A stretch of DNA of 53,209 nucleotides from Flavobacteriales bacterium. GTDB lineage: Bacteria; Bacteroidota; Bacteroidia; Flavobacteriales_D; Sanyastnellaceae. The stretch is taken from the NCBI GenBank assembly GCA_029242765.1, contig JAQWTJ010000021.1:1-53209 (forward strand), written 5' to 3'. The position numbers and the translations under genes were made by a program. Each line of letters begins with the position of its first letter. Positions within the stretch are counted from its first letter, which is position 1. Of this stretch, positions 1-8,700 are shown piece by piece. The notes under the pieces are model-generated. The model was not told the DNA's origin. It did no database searches and was given only the letters and a program-made list of their open reading frames with translations.

Positions 1-49
1 CTGCTACCAGGATGAAAACCTGGCGTCCTAACCCCTAGACGAACGGGCC
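1..49 (-). tRNA. tRNA-Glu (anticodon UUC), partial
   Basis: The minus strand reads as the 5' part of a tRNA: acceptor strand GGCCCGU, a D-arm with the AGGGGUUAGGA core, and an anticodon stem CCAGG / CCUGG closing the loop UUUUCAU, which places UUC at the anticodon and so specifies Glu. The variable loop begins at the window edge; the T-arm and 3' acceptor strand lie outside. It lies about 120 bases downstream of proS on the same strand. Confidence 0.9.
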
Positions 50-173
50 ATAGAGGGGCGCAAAGATAGGGTGCGTTGTGAGACTCACAAGAGCAGCAAT
101 GAAAATTTGAAAGGGCGCGAAAAATAGCCGGATACTCCGGTGAAAAGAAGCGGCGAGAAGCAGCTGAATCCGT

Positions 174-1658
174 TCAGTAAGCACGGGCAAAAAGCACCCT
201 GCGCTCAGAGGGCGCGCCCGTTTTAACGCAAGCGCCAGGGGCCACTGGAGAAGGTGTTCCGGGACCGTCGAAGGGAATGCAGCGGATGGTCGCTTTGGTT
301 TTTTGCTTGATCCATTCTTCGGTTTCGTCGGTGCCATCCCAATGCGCTGAGACGAAGCCGCCCCGATCAAGGGCCGCTGTAAACTCATCCCACGTGTCGA
401 CCTCCGTGATGTTGTCCGTGAGGCGCTGGCGAGAAGCCGAGAGCAGTTGAGACTGGATTTCCGACAGCAAGGCCGTGATGTGGGCCGCGATGCCCTCGAA
501 AGGGACGAGGGACTTTTCGCGCGTGTCGCGGCGGGCGAGTTCGACCGTGCCACCAGCGGCGTCGCGGGGGCCGATGGCCAAGCGCACCGGGACCCCTTGC
601 AACTCGTATTGGGCAAATTTCCATCCGGAGCGGCGCGTGTCATCGTCGTCGAGTTTGACACGGATGCCCGCAGCGCGCAGCTCGTCACACAGCGCATTGC
701 AGCGTTCCATAACCACCGCCTCGCCTTCGCCGCCCTTGTGGATGGGGACGATCACCGCTTGGATGGGTGCGAGCTCCGGTGGAAGGACCAATCCGAGGTC
801 GTCAGAATGCGTCATAATCAGCGCGCCCATCAAGCGTGTTGACACGCCCCAAGAAGTGGCCCACACATGCTCCTTGCCTCCGTCCTTGGTGGCGAAGGTG
901 ACGTCGAAGGCCCGCGCAAAGTTCTGCCCGAGAAAATGTGAAGTGCCCGCTTGCAGGGCCTTGCCGTCCTGCATAAGCGCCTCGATGCAATACGTGTTGA
1001 GTGCGCCGGCGAATCGTTCAGAGGCGGTCTTCACGCCCTGAATGACGGGCATGGCGAGCGTGCCTTCAGCGAACTCAGCGTACACCCGCAACATTTGCTC
1101 CGCTTCCGCCACTGCCTCGTCTTTTGTGGCGTGCGCCGTGTGGCCCTCCTGCCAAAGAAATTCCGTCGTGCGCAAAAAGAGGCGCGTACGCATTTCCCAG
1201 CGGACCACATTGGCCCATTGGTTCACCAGCAAAGGCAAATCACGGTAGGACTGAATCCAATTCTTGTACGTCTTCCAAATGATCGTCTCAGACGTAGGAC
1301 GGATGATGAGTTCCTCCTCAAGCTTGGCGTCGGGATCAACCACCACGCCCGCTCCGTCCGGGTCGTTCTTGAGGCGGTAGTGGGTGACCACCGCGCACTC
1401 CTTTGCAAAGCCCTCCACGTGCGCCGCCTCGCGGCTCAGATAGCTCTTGGGAATCAACAGGGGGAAGTAGGCGTTGACATGGCCCGTCTCCTTGAACTTC
1501 GCATCGAGCACCTCCTTCATACGCTCCCAAATGGCGAAGCCGTACGGCTTAATCACCATGCAGCCCTTGACATCAGAATGCTGAGCGAGGTCGGCATCAA
1601 CCACGAGTTCATTGTACCATTTGGAATAATCCTGGTCGCGGGAAGTAAGCTTGGCCAT
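174..1658 (-). CDS. proS: Proline--tRNA ligase, archaeal/eukaryotic type
   Basis: Cytoplasmic class II synthetase that charges tRNA-Pro with proline. The 494-residue length and content match the short form without an editing insertion domain. RPTSET lies at about residues 120-125, class II motif 2 (RWEMRTR...[17 protein letters not shown]) at 153-177, and the motif 3 region ([19 protein letters not shown]) before an anticodon-binding domain. The protein ends in FARAY, a C-terminal tyrosine usual in this type, and two cysteines of the C-terminal metal domain remain ([12 protein letters not shown]). The frame is open for 28 codons upstream, but the ATG at 1658 begins the family-typical [12 protein letters not shown]. 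It stands alone on the minus strand, divergent from the lipoprotein gene at 1795. Confidence 0.97.
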   Translation of the reverse strand: MAKLTSRDQDYSKWYNELVVDADLAQHSDVKGCMVIKPYGFAIWERMKEVLDAKFKETGHVNAYFPLLIPKSYLSREAAHVEGFAKECAVVTHYRLKNDPDGAGVVVDPDAKLEEELIIRPTSETIIWKTYKNWIQSYRDLPLLVNQWANVVRWEMRTRLFLRTTEFLWQEGHTAHATKDEAVAEAEQMLRVYAEFAEGTLAMPVIQGVKTASERFAGALNTYCIEALMQDGKALQAGTSHFLGQNFARAFDVTFATKDGGKEHVWATSWGVSTRLMGALIMTHSDDLGLVLPPELAPIQAVIVPIHKGGEGEAVVMERCNALCDELRAAGIRVKLDDDDTRRSGWKFAQYELQGVPVRLAIGPRDAAGGTVELARRDTREKSLVPFEGIAAHITALLSEIQSQLLSASRQRLTDNITEVDTWDEFTAALDRGGFVSAHWDGTDETEEWIKQKTKATIRCIPFDGPGTPSPVAPGACVKTGAPSERRVLFARAY

Positions 1659-1794
1659 GGCGATTATTTCAGCATTCAAAATTTTTGGAACGGTGTTTGC
1701 AAAATGCAGGCCGCCTATGATTGCTGCCGCGAAAATAGGCAAGGCAGCTAGTCCGCGCCTTATATTGCCCTGCGGGCTGATAAATTAGATTCAA

Positions 1795-2742
1795 ATGACG
1801 CGAAAATTTACCCTTTTGCTGGCGGCTGGCCTCGCGCTGACCTGGTCCTCGTGCACCTCCCCTTCCGCCTTGTTTCAGTCCAATTCCACCGAAGTCGACG
1901 AATGGTACCTCGCTGATAACGAATCACATATAGGCGACGACGCCATGGATGCAGCCCGCCGAGATTTGCTGCTGGATGCTTTCTCTGAGGACGAATACGA
2001 CCGCGACGACCACTATGCAACGTCTGCAAGACAGAGCACGGGCTCCAGGCTTTGGAATCGATACACCGGCTGGGGATTTGGGGCCATGCCTATTGGCAAT
2101 AACTACGGGTGCGGCAACAATTACAGCTACGGCAACAATTACGGTTACGGCAACAATTACGGCTATGGCGGGCTGAACTGCTACGGTAACAATTACGGAT
2201 ACGGCGGCTTTGGCAGCTTCAACAACAACGGTTGGGGCTCCACTGGAGGCGTTACGACTGTGACGGTTTTGACTGGAGCGCCACGACCAAACTTCGGCAG
2301 CATTTCAAGCGGCAGTGGAACGGTGGACCACGGCGGATCAGGGGACGCAGGAGGTGCTGGAGAGCAGGACGAAAATGGGAGCGCCAGCGATGCTTCCGGC
2401 ACGGGCGTCTCACAAGCAAGCAGCAAACCGTCGGGAGAGCGTCAGCGTATGGATGTTGGGCACCCCGAGACGGATCGCCAGCAGCGCGATCAGCAGTTTA
2501 ATCAGCAGCGCGACTCAGATCGCCAACAGCAGCAGCAGCAGCAACGGCAGCAGCGCGACTCAGATCGCCAGCAGCGGCAGCAGCGGCAGCGCACGCAGAT
2601 CAGTTCTCCCACGCGCGGCTCAGGCGGCGGCGGCGGCGTCGGCGGCGGCGGAAACAATAGCGGCGGCGGCAACAGCGGCGGCACCAGAAGCAGCGGATCA
2701 CGCAACAGCCGAGGGGGCGGCAGCCCATCACCGCGCCACTGA
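1795..2742 (+). CDS. Gly/Asn/Tyr-rich lipoprotein with Gln/Arg-rich tail
   Basis: Unknown function; probably a surface lipoprotein. The N-terminus has a lysine/arginine start, a hydrophobic stretch and a lipobox-like SSC with Cys20. An acidic segment (about residues 33-70) is followed by tandem GNNYGYG-type repeats (about 100-140), a Gly/Ser/Thr linker, a run of Gln, Arg, Asp and Ser (about 220-265) and a Gly-rich end rich in Ser and Asn. No catalytic motif is visible. Low-complexity Tyr/Gly/Asn-rich lipoproteins are common in Flavobacteriales. The stop codon is six bases before the FadL-like barrel gene, so the two are probably co-transcribed and may act together at the outer membrane (inference). 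Confidence 0.75.
   Translation: MTRKFTLLLAAGLALTWSSCTSPSALFQSNSTEVDEWYLADNESHIGDDAMDAARRDLLLDAFSEDEYDRDDHYATSARQSTGSRLWNRYTGWGFGAMPIGNNYGCGNNYSYGNNYGYGNNYGYGGLNCYGNNYGYGGFGSFNNNGWGSTGGVTTVTVLTGAPRPNFGSISSGSGTVDHGGSGDAGGAGEQDENGSASDASGTGVSQASSKPSGERQRMDVGHPETDRQQRDQQFNQQRDSDRQQQQQQQRQQRDSDRQQRQQRQRTQISSPTRGSGGGGGVGGGGNNSGGGNSGGTRSSGSRNSRGGGSPSPRH
2094..2210 (+). repeat. 18-nt tandem repeats encoding GNNYGY units
   Basis: Several imperfect copies of GGCAACAATTACGGNTAC lie in frame inside the lipoprotein gene. They encode Gly-Asn-Asn-Tyr-Gly-Tyr units. The unit length keeps the frame open if copies are gained or lost. Confidence 0.8.
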
Positions 2743-2748
2743 TCAGCA

Positions 2749-4251
2749 ATGGCGAAAAGCAAGCGACTTTCTTTCAGGAGCAGAGCACACACTGCAGCGG
2801 CAACGCTTGCTCTGTTGTTGCTTGCACCCCTGGCCTCAGAATGTGGCGGGCTGTGGGCCCAGAACTACACGGACGTCTTGCGATACAGCCGGGTGGACCC
2901 CTTGGGCAGCAGCCGCAGCATCGGGCTGGGAGGCGCCATGACGGCGCTCGGGGCGGACCTGGGGACGATGTGGTCGAACCCCGCAGGGCTGGGCATGTAC
3001 CGCCAAAGTGACTTTTCACTCAGCCTGAGCTTGGGTGCAGGCGGTGCAAAGACGCAGGCCCTAGACGAATCGTCCATCGACGCTACGCCGCATGTGATTT
3101 TACCGCAATTCGGATTGGCCTTGACGTACCCCTTGACTTTGGCGGACTTTGAACACGCAACCTTGGCTGTGGGCTACACGAAACTCAACGATTTCCACGA
3201 GCGGGCCTTCTGGACGGCCGAGGCCGAAGGGGGCAGCATGACCGAAGAATTTGCCGGCGGAGCTCAAGGCACGGGTTGGCAATCGCTCTTCAATTTGGAC
3301 GCCTACTACATCGAACCCGCATGGAACGCCTACCTCATCGATTTGGTCGACCCCGATGTGGACGGCGTGTACGCCCCTGCGTACACCGATGGGCCGGTCA
3401 CCCACGCGCTCCGACGTGAAAGCAAAGGGCAGATGGGCGAGACGACCATCGCGCTGGGCACAACCTACCGCAAGCGACTGCATATGGGGCTTTCCATCGG
3501 GTTCACATCGGTGGATCTGGTGCGCGAAGAGCTTTACAAGGAGAACGGCTTCGCAGAGACGAGTGATTTGCAGGAGTGGACCATCAAGGATGAGCTGGAA
3601 GTGTCCGGTGCGGGCATGCATTGGGGCGCGGGGTTCATTTACCAATTCCAGGGCCTTCGAATCGGCGCCTCCTACCGAAGCGGCGAACGGCTCAAGATTG
3701 ACGACTACTATCAAGTGACGGTTCACTCCATGTTGACGAGTGTGCCGTCGGGCTACAATTCGGAGTCGCCTCTTTCCTATATCCAATACAAAGTGCGGAC
3801 GCCAAGGCGATACAGCTTGGGGGCGGCGTGGACACTGGGCAAGGTGGCCGTCGTGTCAATGGACTGGCAAGGCGTGAATTTTGCACGGGCAAGCTTCAGC
3901 ACCAACGATTTCGCCCAGAACTACGTCGACGGGATCAACAACGAGGTGCAGGAGATGCTACAGCATGCCAATATTCTTCGAGCGGGATTGGAGATTCGAG
4001 CCACGGAATTCTGGCGCGTGCGTGCCGGCGGGGGCTACGAATCGGCGCCGTCGATCAACGCGACCGATGAAGGCGAGCGGGCGTGGGCGTCGCTGGGCTG
4101 CGGGTACCGAAAGGACAATTGGTATGTGAGCGGAAATTACCGCCACCGCATGAGCTCCGAAGAAGGACGCATGTTTGCATCAGCCCCCTACGAGACTTCT
4201 GCGCAATTGGGGCTGGGGCTGCTGACCGTCACCGGAGGGGTGCGGTTTTAA
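2749..4251 (+). CDS. Outer-membrane beta-barrel, OmpP1/FadL-like
   Basis: A 500-residue protein with a long N-terminal signal (hydrophobic stretch about residues 16-30, cleavage probably after WAQ at 38). The mature start (VLRYSRVDPLGSSRSIGLGGAMTALG, then MWSNPAGLG) is the usual opening of the Bacteroidota FadL/TodX-like group, often named hemin receptor or long-chain fatty acid transporter. Alternating aromatic strands continue to the end (last strands YVSGNYRHRM, GLLTVTGGVRF). In this family the barrel carries hydrophobic compounds across the outer membrane; the actual substrate cannot be told. It is the second gene of a pair with the lipoprotein at 1795 and converges with the coiled-coil gene at 4281. 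Confidence 0.8.
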   Translation: MAKSKRLSFRSRAHTAAATLALLLLAPLASECGGLWAQNYTDVLRYSRVDPLGSSRSIGLGGAMTALGADLGTMWSNPAGLGMYRQSDFSLSLSLGAGGAKTQALDESSIDATPHVILPQFGLALTYPLTLADFEHATLAVGYTKLNDFHERAFWTAEAEGGSMTEEFAGGAQGTGWQSLFNLDAYYIEPAWNAYLIDLVDPDVDGVYAPAYTDGPVTHALRRESKGQMGETTIALGTTYRKRLHMGLSIGFTSVDLVREELYKENGFAETSDLQEWTIKDELEVSGAGMHWGAGFIYQFQGLRIGASYRSGERLKIDDYYQVTVHSMLTSVPSGYNSESPLSYIQYKVRTPRRYSLGAAWTLGKVAVVSMDWQGVNFARASFSTNDFAQNYVDGINNEVQEMLQHANILRAGLEIRATEFWRVRAGGGYESAPSINATDEGERAWASLGCGYRKDNWYVSGNYRHRMSSEEGRMFASAPYETSAQLGLGLLTVTGGVRF

Positions 4252-4280
4252 AAGTTGCGGGTTGCGCTAAAAACGCTGGC

Positions 4281-5081
4281 TTAAGCCTTTTTCTTGTTGA
4301 GCTTCTTAGCTACGAGCGTGGTCACCTTTACGGCTTCCTCCTCGGCGAACTCCTTGTCGACCAAGATGCGGCCGCTGTGCTCATCGATGATAATCTGCTT
4401 GCGCGCGCTCACATCGAGTTGGCGCTGGGGCGGGATTTTGATAAACGACCCGGCGCTGGCCTCACGCTCAATCGGCACCACGGCCATGCCGTTTTTGGCA
4501 CCGTTGCGGATGCGGCTGTACGCCAAGAGCAAGCGGTCGTCAATGCTCTTCTTCATGTCCGCGCTCATCTTCTCGAGGATGCCCTCCTCGGCGCGAGTCT
4601 CAGCCACAATTTCATCAAGTTCCTTGCGCTTGGTCTCCAAATCCACGGCACGTCCCTCGAGTTTTTCCTCCACGCCCTTGATGATTTCAGCTTTGCCATC
4701 AAACTCAGCCTCCGCTTCACGGATACGCTTCTCAGCAAGCTGAATCTCCAGATTCTGGTACTCGATCTCCTTGTTCAATGAATCAAATTCGCGGTTGTTG
4801 CGAACTTCATTCTGCTGCTCCTCAAAGCGCTTGATCATGGCTTGAGATTCCACAATGCCCGATTTGCGGTCAGCGCTGCGTTGAGCCACAGTGGCGGCTT
4901 CATCCTTAAGCTTCTCCAAACGAGAGGTGAGGCCTGCAACTTCATCAGCGAGGTCTTCTACTTCAAGGGGCAATTCACCCTGCACTACGCGGAGCCGGTC
5001 CACACGGGTGTCGATGAGTTGGAGGTCGTACAATGCGCGGAGTTTCTCCTCGGCTGTACTCGCGGTCTTCTTCTTGGCCAT
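4281..5081 (-). CDS. CT398-like coiled-coil protein, zinc ribbon cysteines lost
   Basis: A 266-residue protein made mostly of coiled coil (about residues 10-185, rich in Glu, Lys, Leu and Ala), followed by a degenerate C4-type zinc-ribbon region (about 205-245). The family usually has CGGC...IPPQ...CE.CGRIL. Here the matching positions read EASAGSF, IPPQRQ and IDEHSGRIL, so all four zinc ligands are Ser or Asp while the rest of the motif remains. The family has been linked to nucleic-acid or secretion roles without a settled function. The ATG at 5081 overlaps the Nif3 stop by one base (TGATG), which points to translational coupling; a TTG one codon upstream is less likely. Confidence 0.85.
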   Translation of the reverse strand: MAKKKTASTAEEKLRALYDLQLIDTRVDRLRVVQGELPLEVEDLADEVAGLTSRLEKLKDEAATVAQRSADRKSGIVESQAMIKRFEEQQNEVRNNREFDSLNKEIEYQNLEIQLAEKRIREAEAEFDGKAEIIKGVEEKLEGRAVDLETKRKELDEIVAETRAEEGILEKMSADMKKSIDDRLLLAYSRIRNGAKNGMAVVPIEREASAGSFIKIPPQRQLDVSARKQIIIDEHSGRILVDKEFAEEEAVKVTTLVAKKLNKKKA

Positions 5082-6187
5082 CAAGCGATATAAATAGGAT
5101 TCGTAGATCCGGTGGATAACGAGACTGCGAAATTAGGGAAATGATCGTTCAGTTCAACAAGTTGATCAACAAGCCAATTGCAAATTCCTCCCTCCGCCTC
5201 AGCGTGGCCAATGTCGACGATTGTGATTCGGTCTTCGGCGTCAAAGAATTCGTGGTATTTGAAGTCTGAGCTGAGGAATATATCGGCGCCAGCCGCGATG
5301 GCGTCGGGGAGCAGGAATGAGCCGGTGCCGCCGCAAAAGGCGATGGTCTGGACGGGGTGGTTGGCCGGAGCAGTGTGCCGAATGACGGGGGCCTCGAAGG
5401 CCGCTTTGACGTGGGCGGCGAAATCGGGCCAAGCCATCGGCTCGACCAAGCTCCCGATCATGCCGGAGCCTGCCGTGGGGTGCGCGTTTTCTAGGGTTGT
5501 GATGTCGTGGGGCACTTCTTCGTAGGGGTGCACCCTGAGGACGGTGGCCAGCACGGCCGGCATCTTCCACGACTCGACAACGAATTCGACGCGAGATTCT
5601 TCAGCGCGCTCTAGGCGGCCGGCCGATCCAGAGAAGGGTTTAGCGTCTTGACCGGGGCGGAAAGTGCCGAGGCCGGGGGCCCTGAAACTGCAGTGGTCGT
5701 AGTCCCCCATTTTTCCCGCGCCAGCAAGCCAAGCCGCCTGGCACACCGCCTCCACATGATCGGCCGGGACGTAGACGCCCAAACGCTTGAGATGCCCTTG
5801 CACCGGGCGCAGCACGCGCAGGCCTTCAAGCCTAAGTTTGCGGCCCATCATGGCGTTGACTCCGTGGGCCACGTTGTCCAAATTGGTATGAATAGCATAC
5901 AGGGCAATCCCGCCACGCAAGGCAGCCATCACGGTGCGCTCTACCGCCGTTTGACCCGTGAGGCGCTTGAGCGGTTTGAAAATGACAGGGTGATGAGCCA
6001 CAATCATCTGAGCGCCTGTAGCCACCGCCTCAGCCACCACCGCCTCGGTCATATCAAGCGCCACAAGCACCCGGTTCACTTCGGCGCCCGGCTCGCCCAC
6101 AAGCAGGCCGGAATTGTCATAACTCTCCTGCAGCTGGAGCGGGGCCTGCTGCTCTAAAAACAGCGCAATTTCACGGACTTGTGGCAT
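5081..6187 (-). CDS. Nif3-like dinuclear metal centre protein (DUF34)
   Basis: A 368-residue member of the Nif3/YbgI/YqfO family, cytoplasmic proteins that form hexamer rings with a two-metal site. Metal-ligand motifs are visible at both ends: AHHP at about residues 64-67, and the closing SSDFKYHE (305-312) plus GHAEAE with His327 and Glu331. The length fits the long form with a PII/CutA-like domain inserted in the middle (about 125-235). The enzymatic role is not settled; some members are annotated as GTP cyclohydrolase type 2. It is encoded one base into the CT398-like gene, an arrangement also common elsewhere in Bacteroidota. Confidence 0.9.
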   Translation of the reverse strand: MPQVREIALFLEQQAPLQLQESYDNSGLLVGEPGAEVNRVLVALDMTEAVVAEAVATGAQMIVAHHPVIFKPLKRLTGQTAVERTVMAALRGGIALYAIHTNLDNVAHGVNAMMGRKLRLEGLRVLRPVQGHLKRLGVYVPADHVEAVCQAAWLAGAGKMGDYDHCSFRAPGLGTFRPGQDAKPFSGSAGRLERAEESRVEFVVESWKMPAVLATVLRVHPYEEVPHDITTLENAHPTAGSGMIGSLVEPMAWPDFAAHVKAAFEAPVIRHTAPANHPVQTIAFCGGTGSFLLPDAIAAGADIFLSSDFKYHEFFDAEDRITIVDIGHAEAEGGICNWLVDQLVELNDHFPNFAVSLSTGSTNPIYIA

Positions 6188-6213
6188 AATTAAATGGGGT
6201 TGAAGAGGTGATC

Positions 6214-6224
6214 AGGAGGTGATC
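6214..6224 (+). promoter_or_regulatory. Extended Shine-Dalgarno-like sequence
   Basis: AGGAGGTGATC complements the 3' end of bacterial 16S rRNA over eleven bases. It lies seven bases (from the AGGAGG core) before a GTG at 6227 in the lpxK frame. A shorter copy (GAGGTGATC) sits directly upstream, making a direct repeat. Bacteroidota genes rarely use such sites, so the match may be chance or mark a real alternative start. Confidence 0.4.
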
Positions 6225-6319
6225 ATGTGATAGATCGACAGAACGTGGTTTCTCGTGAGCACGGAGTTGCGATAGGTGCGGCAGCCGTTGCATATTGCGC
6301 TTGCGTTGATTCGCTTGTG

Positions 6320-7486
6320 ATGTTCAAGAACCGTCCCATTCCTATTCTTGGCAGCCTGCCGCCCCCGCCCCCGCCAAAAGCTGGGGCCGGACGGAGCGGC
6401 TGGCGCGTATTATGGGCCGGGCTCCCGTCGATGCTGTTCAAACTCGTCGTGCTTACGCGGCACAAGCTATATGATTTCGGCCTTTTCAAGTCGGAAAAAG
6501 GAGCCCTGCCTTCCATCGTCATCGGAAATTTAACGGTTGGCGGCACCGGAAAGACCCCCCACGTAAGAGCCTTGATCGAAGCCCTGGAACTGACCGATGG
6601 TGATCAACCTCCTGCAAACCGCACCCGCTGGGCCATGCTTAGCCGGGGCTACCGTAGAAACACCAACGGTTTCAAGTGGGTCGAATCCACTTCACGCGCA
6701 AGCGAAGTGGGCGACGAGCCCCTAGAAGTCGCCTGGCGCTTCCCGACTTTGGCCGTGGCCGTCTGTGAAAACCGCCCGCAAGGCATCGCCACCATCGCAG
6801 CCGAGGACCGCGCTGATGCCGTTTTGCTCGACGACGCCTTCCAACACCGGGCCCTCCAACCGGACTTGTCCATCGTGCTGGTCGACGTTAAACAGCCCGT
6901 GGACATCGACCGCATGCTTCCGCTGGGGCGCCTGCGCGATGTCCCGAAACGACTTCAGGCCGCCGACGTCGTCATCCTCACCCGTTGCAATGAGCGCCTG
7001 ATCAAGGGCGACCTGCGGCTCTGGCGCGACCGCCTAGGCCTACGCACAGACCAAATCATGCTGCACACGGCCATGCGCCCGAAAGGCCTGCAGAATATGT
7101 ACACCAAAGACCTGGCTGCTTGGCCTAAAAAAGCAGCCGTCGTCTCTGGCATCGCCCGCCCCAAGCAATTCCTCGACTTCGTCGGGGCTGAATGCTCACA
7201 AGTCCAAGAGTTCGTCTACCCCGACCACCACCCTTTCACGGCGACAGACCTTGAAGCCTGGAGAAGGGCACTCAACCAGGGGTGCGAGGCGATTGTCACC
7301 ACTGAAAAAGACGCCGCTCGTATCCGCGAAGTGGACCTCGACAAATCCTTGCCCGTGTTCGTGTTGCCAATCGAAGTGCAATTTCTGGACGAGGGCGGCA
7401 TCGATTCACTTGTTGAGCAAATCCGTCGGGCAACCCAGCGAGCTGATGAGCCGAAAAGCAAAGCAAACGAATTGAACGTGCACTGA
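6320..7486 (+). CDS. lpxK: Tetraacyldisaccharide 4'-kinase
   Basis: Inner-membrane-associated kinase that adds the 4'-phosphate to the lipid A precursor. The Walker A region GNLTVGGTGKTPH, the motif LSRGYRR shortly after it, and DDAFQHR, LPLGRLRD and TTEKDAAR further on are all family hallmarks. The start is uncertain. The ATG at 6320 gives 388 residues with a six-proline run near the N-terminus and fits the family length best. A GTG at 6227 behind a strong Shine-Dalgarno match would add 31 residues, but their third codon positions are poorer in G and C than the body of the gene. It is upstream of the TlpA-like and lpxH genes on the same strand. Confidence 0.92.
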   Translation: MFKNRPIPILGSLPPPPPPKAGAGRSGWRVLWAGLPSMLFKLVVLTRHKLYDFGLFKSEKGALPSIVIGNLTVGGTGKTPHVRALIEALELTDGDQPPANRTRWAMLSRGYRRNTNGFKWVESTSRASEVGDEPLEVAWRFPTLAVAVCENRPQGIATIAAEDRADAVLLDDAFQHRALQPDLSIVLVDVKQPVDIDRMLPLGRLRDVPKRLQAADVVILTRCNERLIKGDLRLWRDRLGLRTDQIMLHTAMRPKGLQNMYTKDLAAWPKKAAVVSGIARPKQFLDFVGAECSQVQEFVYPDHHPFTATDLEAWRRALNQGCEAIVTTEKDAARIREVDLDKSLPVFVLPIEVQFLDEGGIDSLVEQIRRATQRADEPKSKANELNVH

Positions 7487-7523
7487 GGTGGAGAAATGCC
7501 CGTTGACCTTGATATTTGCACCA

Positions 7524-8669
7524 ATGAATGACTCGATGACGCGAAAATTCGCACTTCGCAATGCCGCCATCAACGCCGCCGCAATCGTGGGACTCGCACT
7601 TGGACTGGGCGCCTGCCAAAGCCCAACTTCAATTGGAATTGACGGACAGATCGAAGGCTTTGAAAACCTGGACGTCGTGCTACTCAAATCAGCCACAGGA
7701 CAATTCGTAGCCGTAGACACCACAGCCGCTAACGATCAGGGCCGCTTCGCCTTCGGCGCGGAGGCTTTGGCTGGCGAAGCCATGGACTTGTGCAAGGTGC
7801 AGGCCGGTAAACGGTTCTTTTATTTGTTTGCCGACAGCACTACAGCGGTGCAACTGACGGGATTTGTGGGAAGCAAAGAGAAGGGCAAACTGATCTCGGG
7901 ACTGCAGATACAGGGCGACGCATTGAACGCCCGGTTTTCAGCCTTTATGGACTCAACCCAGCAGTTCTCCAAAAGTCCGCGCCAAGATTTAGATGCCTAT
8001 GCAGCTGGCGTGGCAAAAGCTGAGAAGGACAACCCTCTGGGCTTGTTTGCCTTGGAGCACTTAGACATTCGCAACCACATCGCGCTTGCGAAAGAAGTTC
8101 TGGCCTCTACAAAAGAGCTGATGGGACACACCGTTTTTCACAAGACGATGCTGCGCAAAACCCAGGTGCCCACCAAGGCCCGCGCGCTGAACAATCCCAG
8201 TGACGGCCGCACGCCTAAGCCACAACCCAAACGCCAACGCAACGGGCTGATCGAGGTCGGAATGGAAATGCCCGATCTGCCCTTACCGGACCGAGACGGA
8301 GACCAGCGAAAGGTGAGCGATTTACGCGGCAAGGTGGTGCTGGTGGACTTTTGGGCCTCGTGGTGTGGGCCCTGCCGCCGTGAAAATCCAAACGTGGTGC
8401 GGGCTTGGAATGAATATAAAAACCAAGGCTTCGAGGTCTTTTCAATCTCACTGGACAAGGACAAAACGCGCTGGGAAAATGCGATTGCTCAAGACGAATT
8501 GGCCTGGGACGGTCACGTCAGCGATCTGAAAGGCTGGCAGAGCATTGCCGCCCAAACGTACGGCATCAACAGCGTGCCACACGCCATCTTGGTGGGGCGC
8601 GATGGCACGGTGCTCGCCACCCACCTGCGCGGCGCCCAGCTCGAAGAAAAACTGCTCGAATCGCTTTAA
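7524..8669 (+). CDS. TlpA-like thioredoxin-fold lipoprotein
   Basis: A 381-residue predicted lipoprotein (hydrophobic segment ending GLGAC, Cys31), so probably attached to a membrane on the periplasmic side. The N-terminal half (about 35-200) resembles the DUF4369 domain often found before thioredoxin domains in Bacteroidota. The C-terminal half is a TlpA/AhpC-type thioredoxin fold with the redox motif WCGPC (Cys281 and Cys284) and the cis-proline segment NSVPHAILV. A charged Pro/Lys/Arg linker (about 215-235) joins them. The expected role is thiol-disulfide exchange on exported proteins; partners are unknown. It lies between lpxK and lpxH. ATG 7524 was chosen because it puts a compact signal before Cys31; ATG 7536 is also possible. 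Confidence 0.88.
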   Translation: MNDSMTRKFALRNAAINAAAIVGLALGLGACQSPTSIGIDGQIEGFENLDVVLLKSATGQFVAVDTTAANDQGRFAFGAEALAGEAMDLCKVQAGKRFFYLFADSTTAVQLTGFVGSKEKGKLISGLQIQGDALNARFSAFMDSTQQFSKSPRQDLDAYAAGVAKAEKDNPLGLFALEHLDIRNHIALAKEVLASTKELMGHTVFHKTMLRKTQVPTKARALNNPSDGRTPKPQPKRQRNGLIEVGMEMPDLPLPDRDGDQRKVSDLRGKVVLVDFWASWCGPCRRENPNVVRAWNEYKNQGFEVFSISLDKDKTRWENAIAQDELAWDGHVSDLKGWQSIAAQTYGINSVPHAILVGRDGTVLATHLRGAQLEEKLLESL

Positions 8670-8700
8670 TACCAGCTCGAATTGCTCTGACCCCGACCAT

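Noticed and set aside
951-1751. 266-residue open frame on the plus strand opposite proS
   Set aside because: Antisense shadow of a clear synthetase gene; no signal, motif or family resemblance.
1725-1795. Promoter boxes for proS and the lipoprotein gene (TATTTTCG minus, TATATTG plus)
   Set aside because: Each deviates from the consensus and lacks a spaced -33 TTG.
2094-2210. Tandem repeats considered as a CRISPR array
   Set aside because: Units are 18 bases, contiguous and without spacers, and stay in frame within a coding region.
3100-3786. 228-residue minus-strand frame opposite the FadL-like gene
   Set aside because: Shadow frame produced by GC-rich coding sequence; no recognisable domain.
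4083-4781. 232-residue plus-strand frame across the FadL-like and coiled-coil genes
   Set aside because: Overlaps two well-supported genes and has no family features.
8545-8700. Upstream 52-codon extension of the lpxH frame
   Set aside because: Lies within the TlpA-like gene in another frame and reads as non-family sequence rich in Cys, Pro and Ser.
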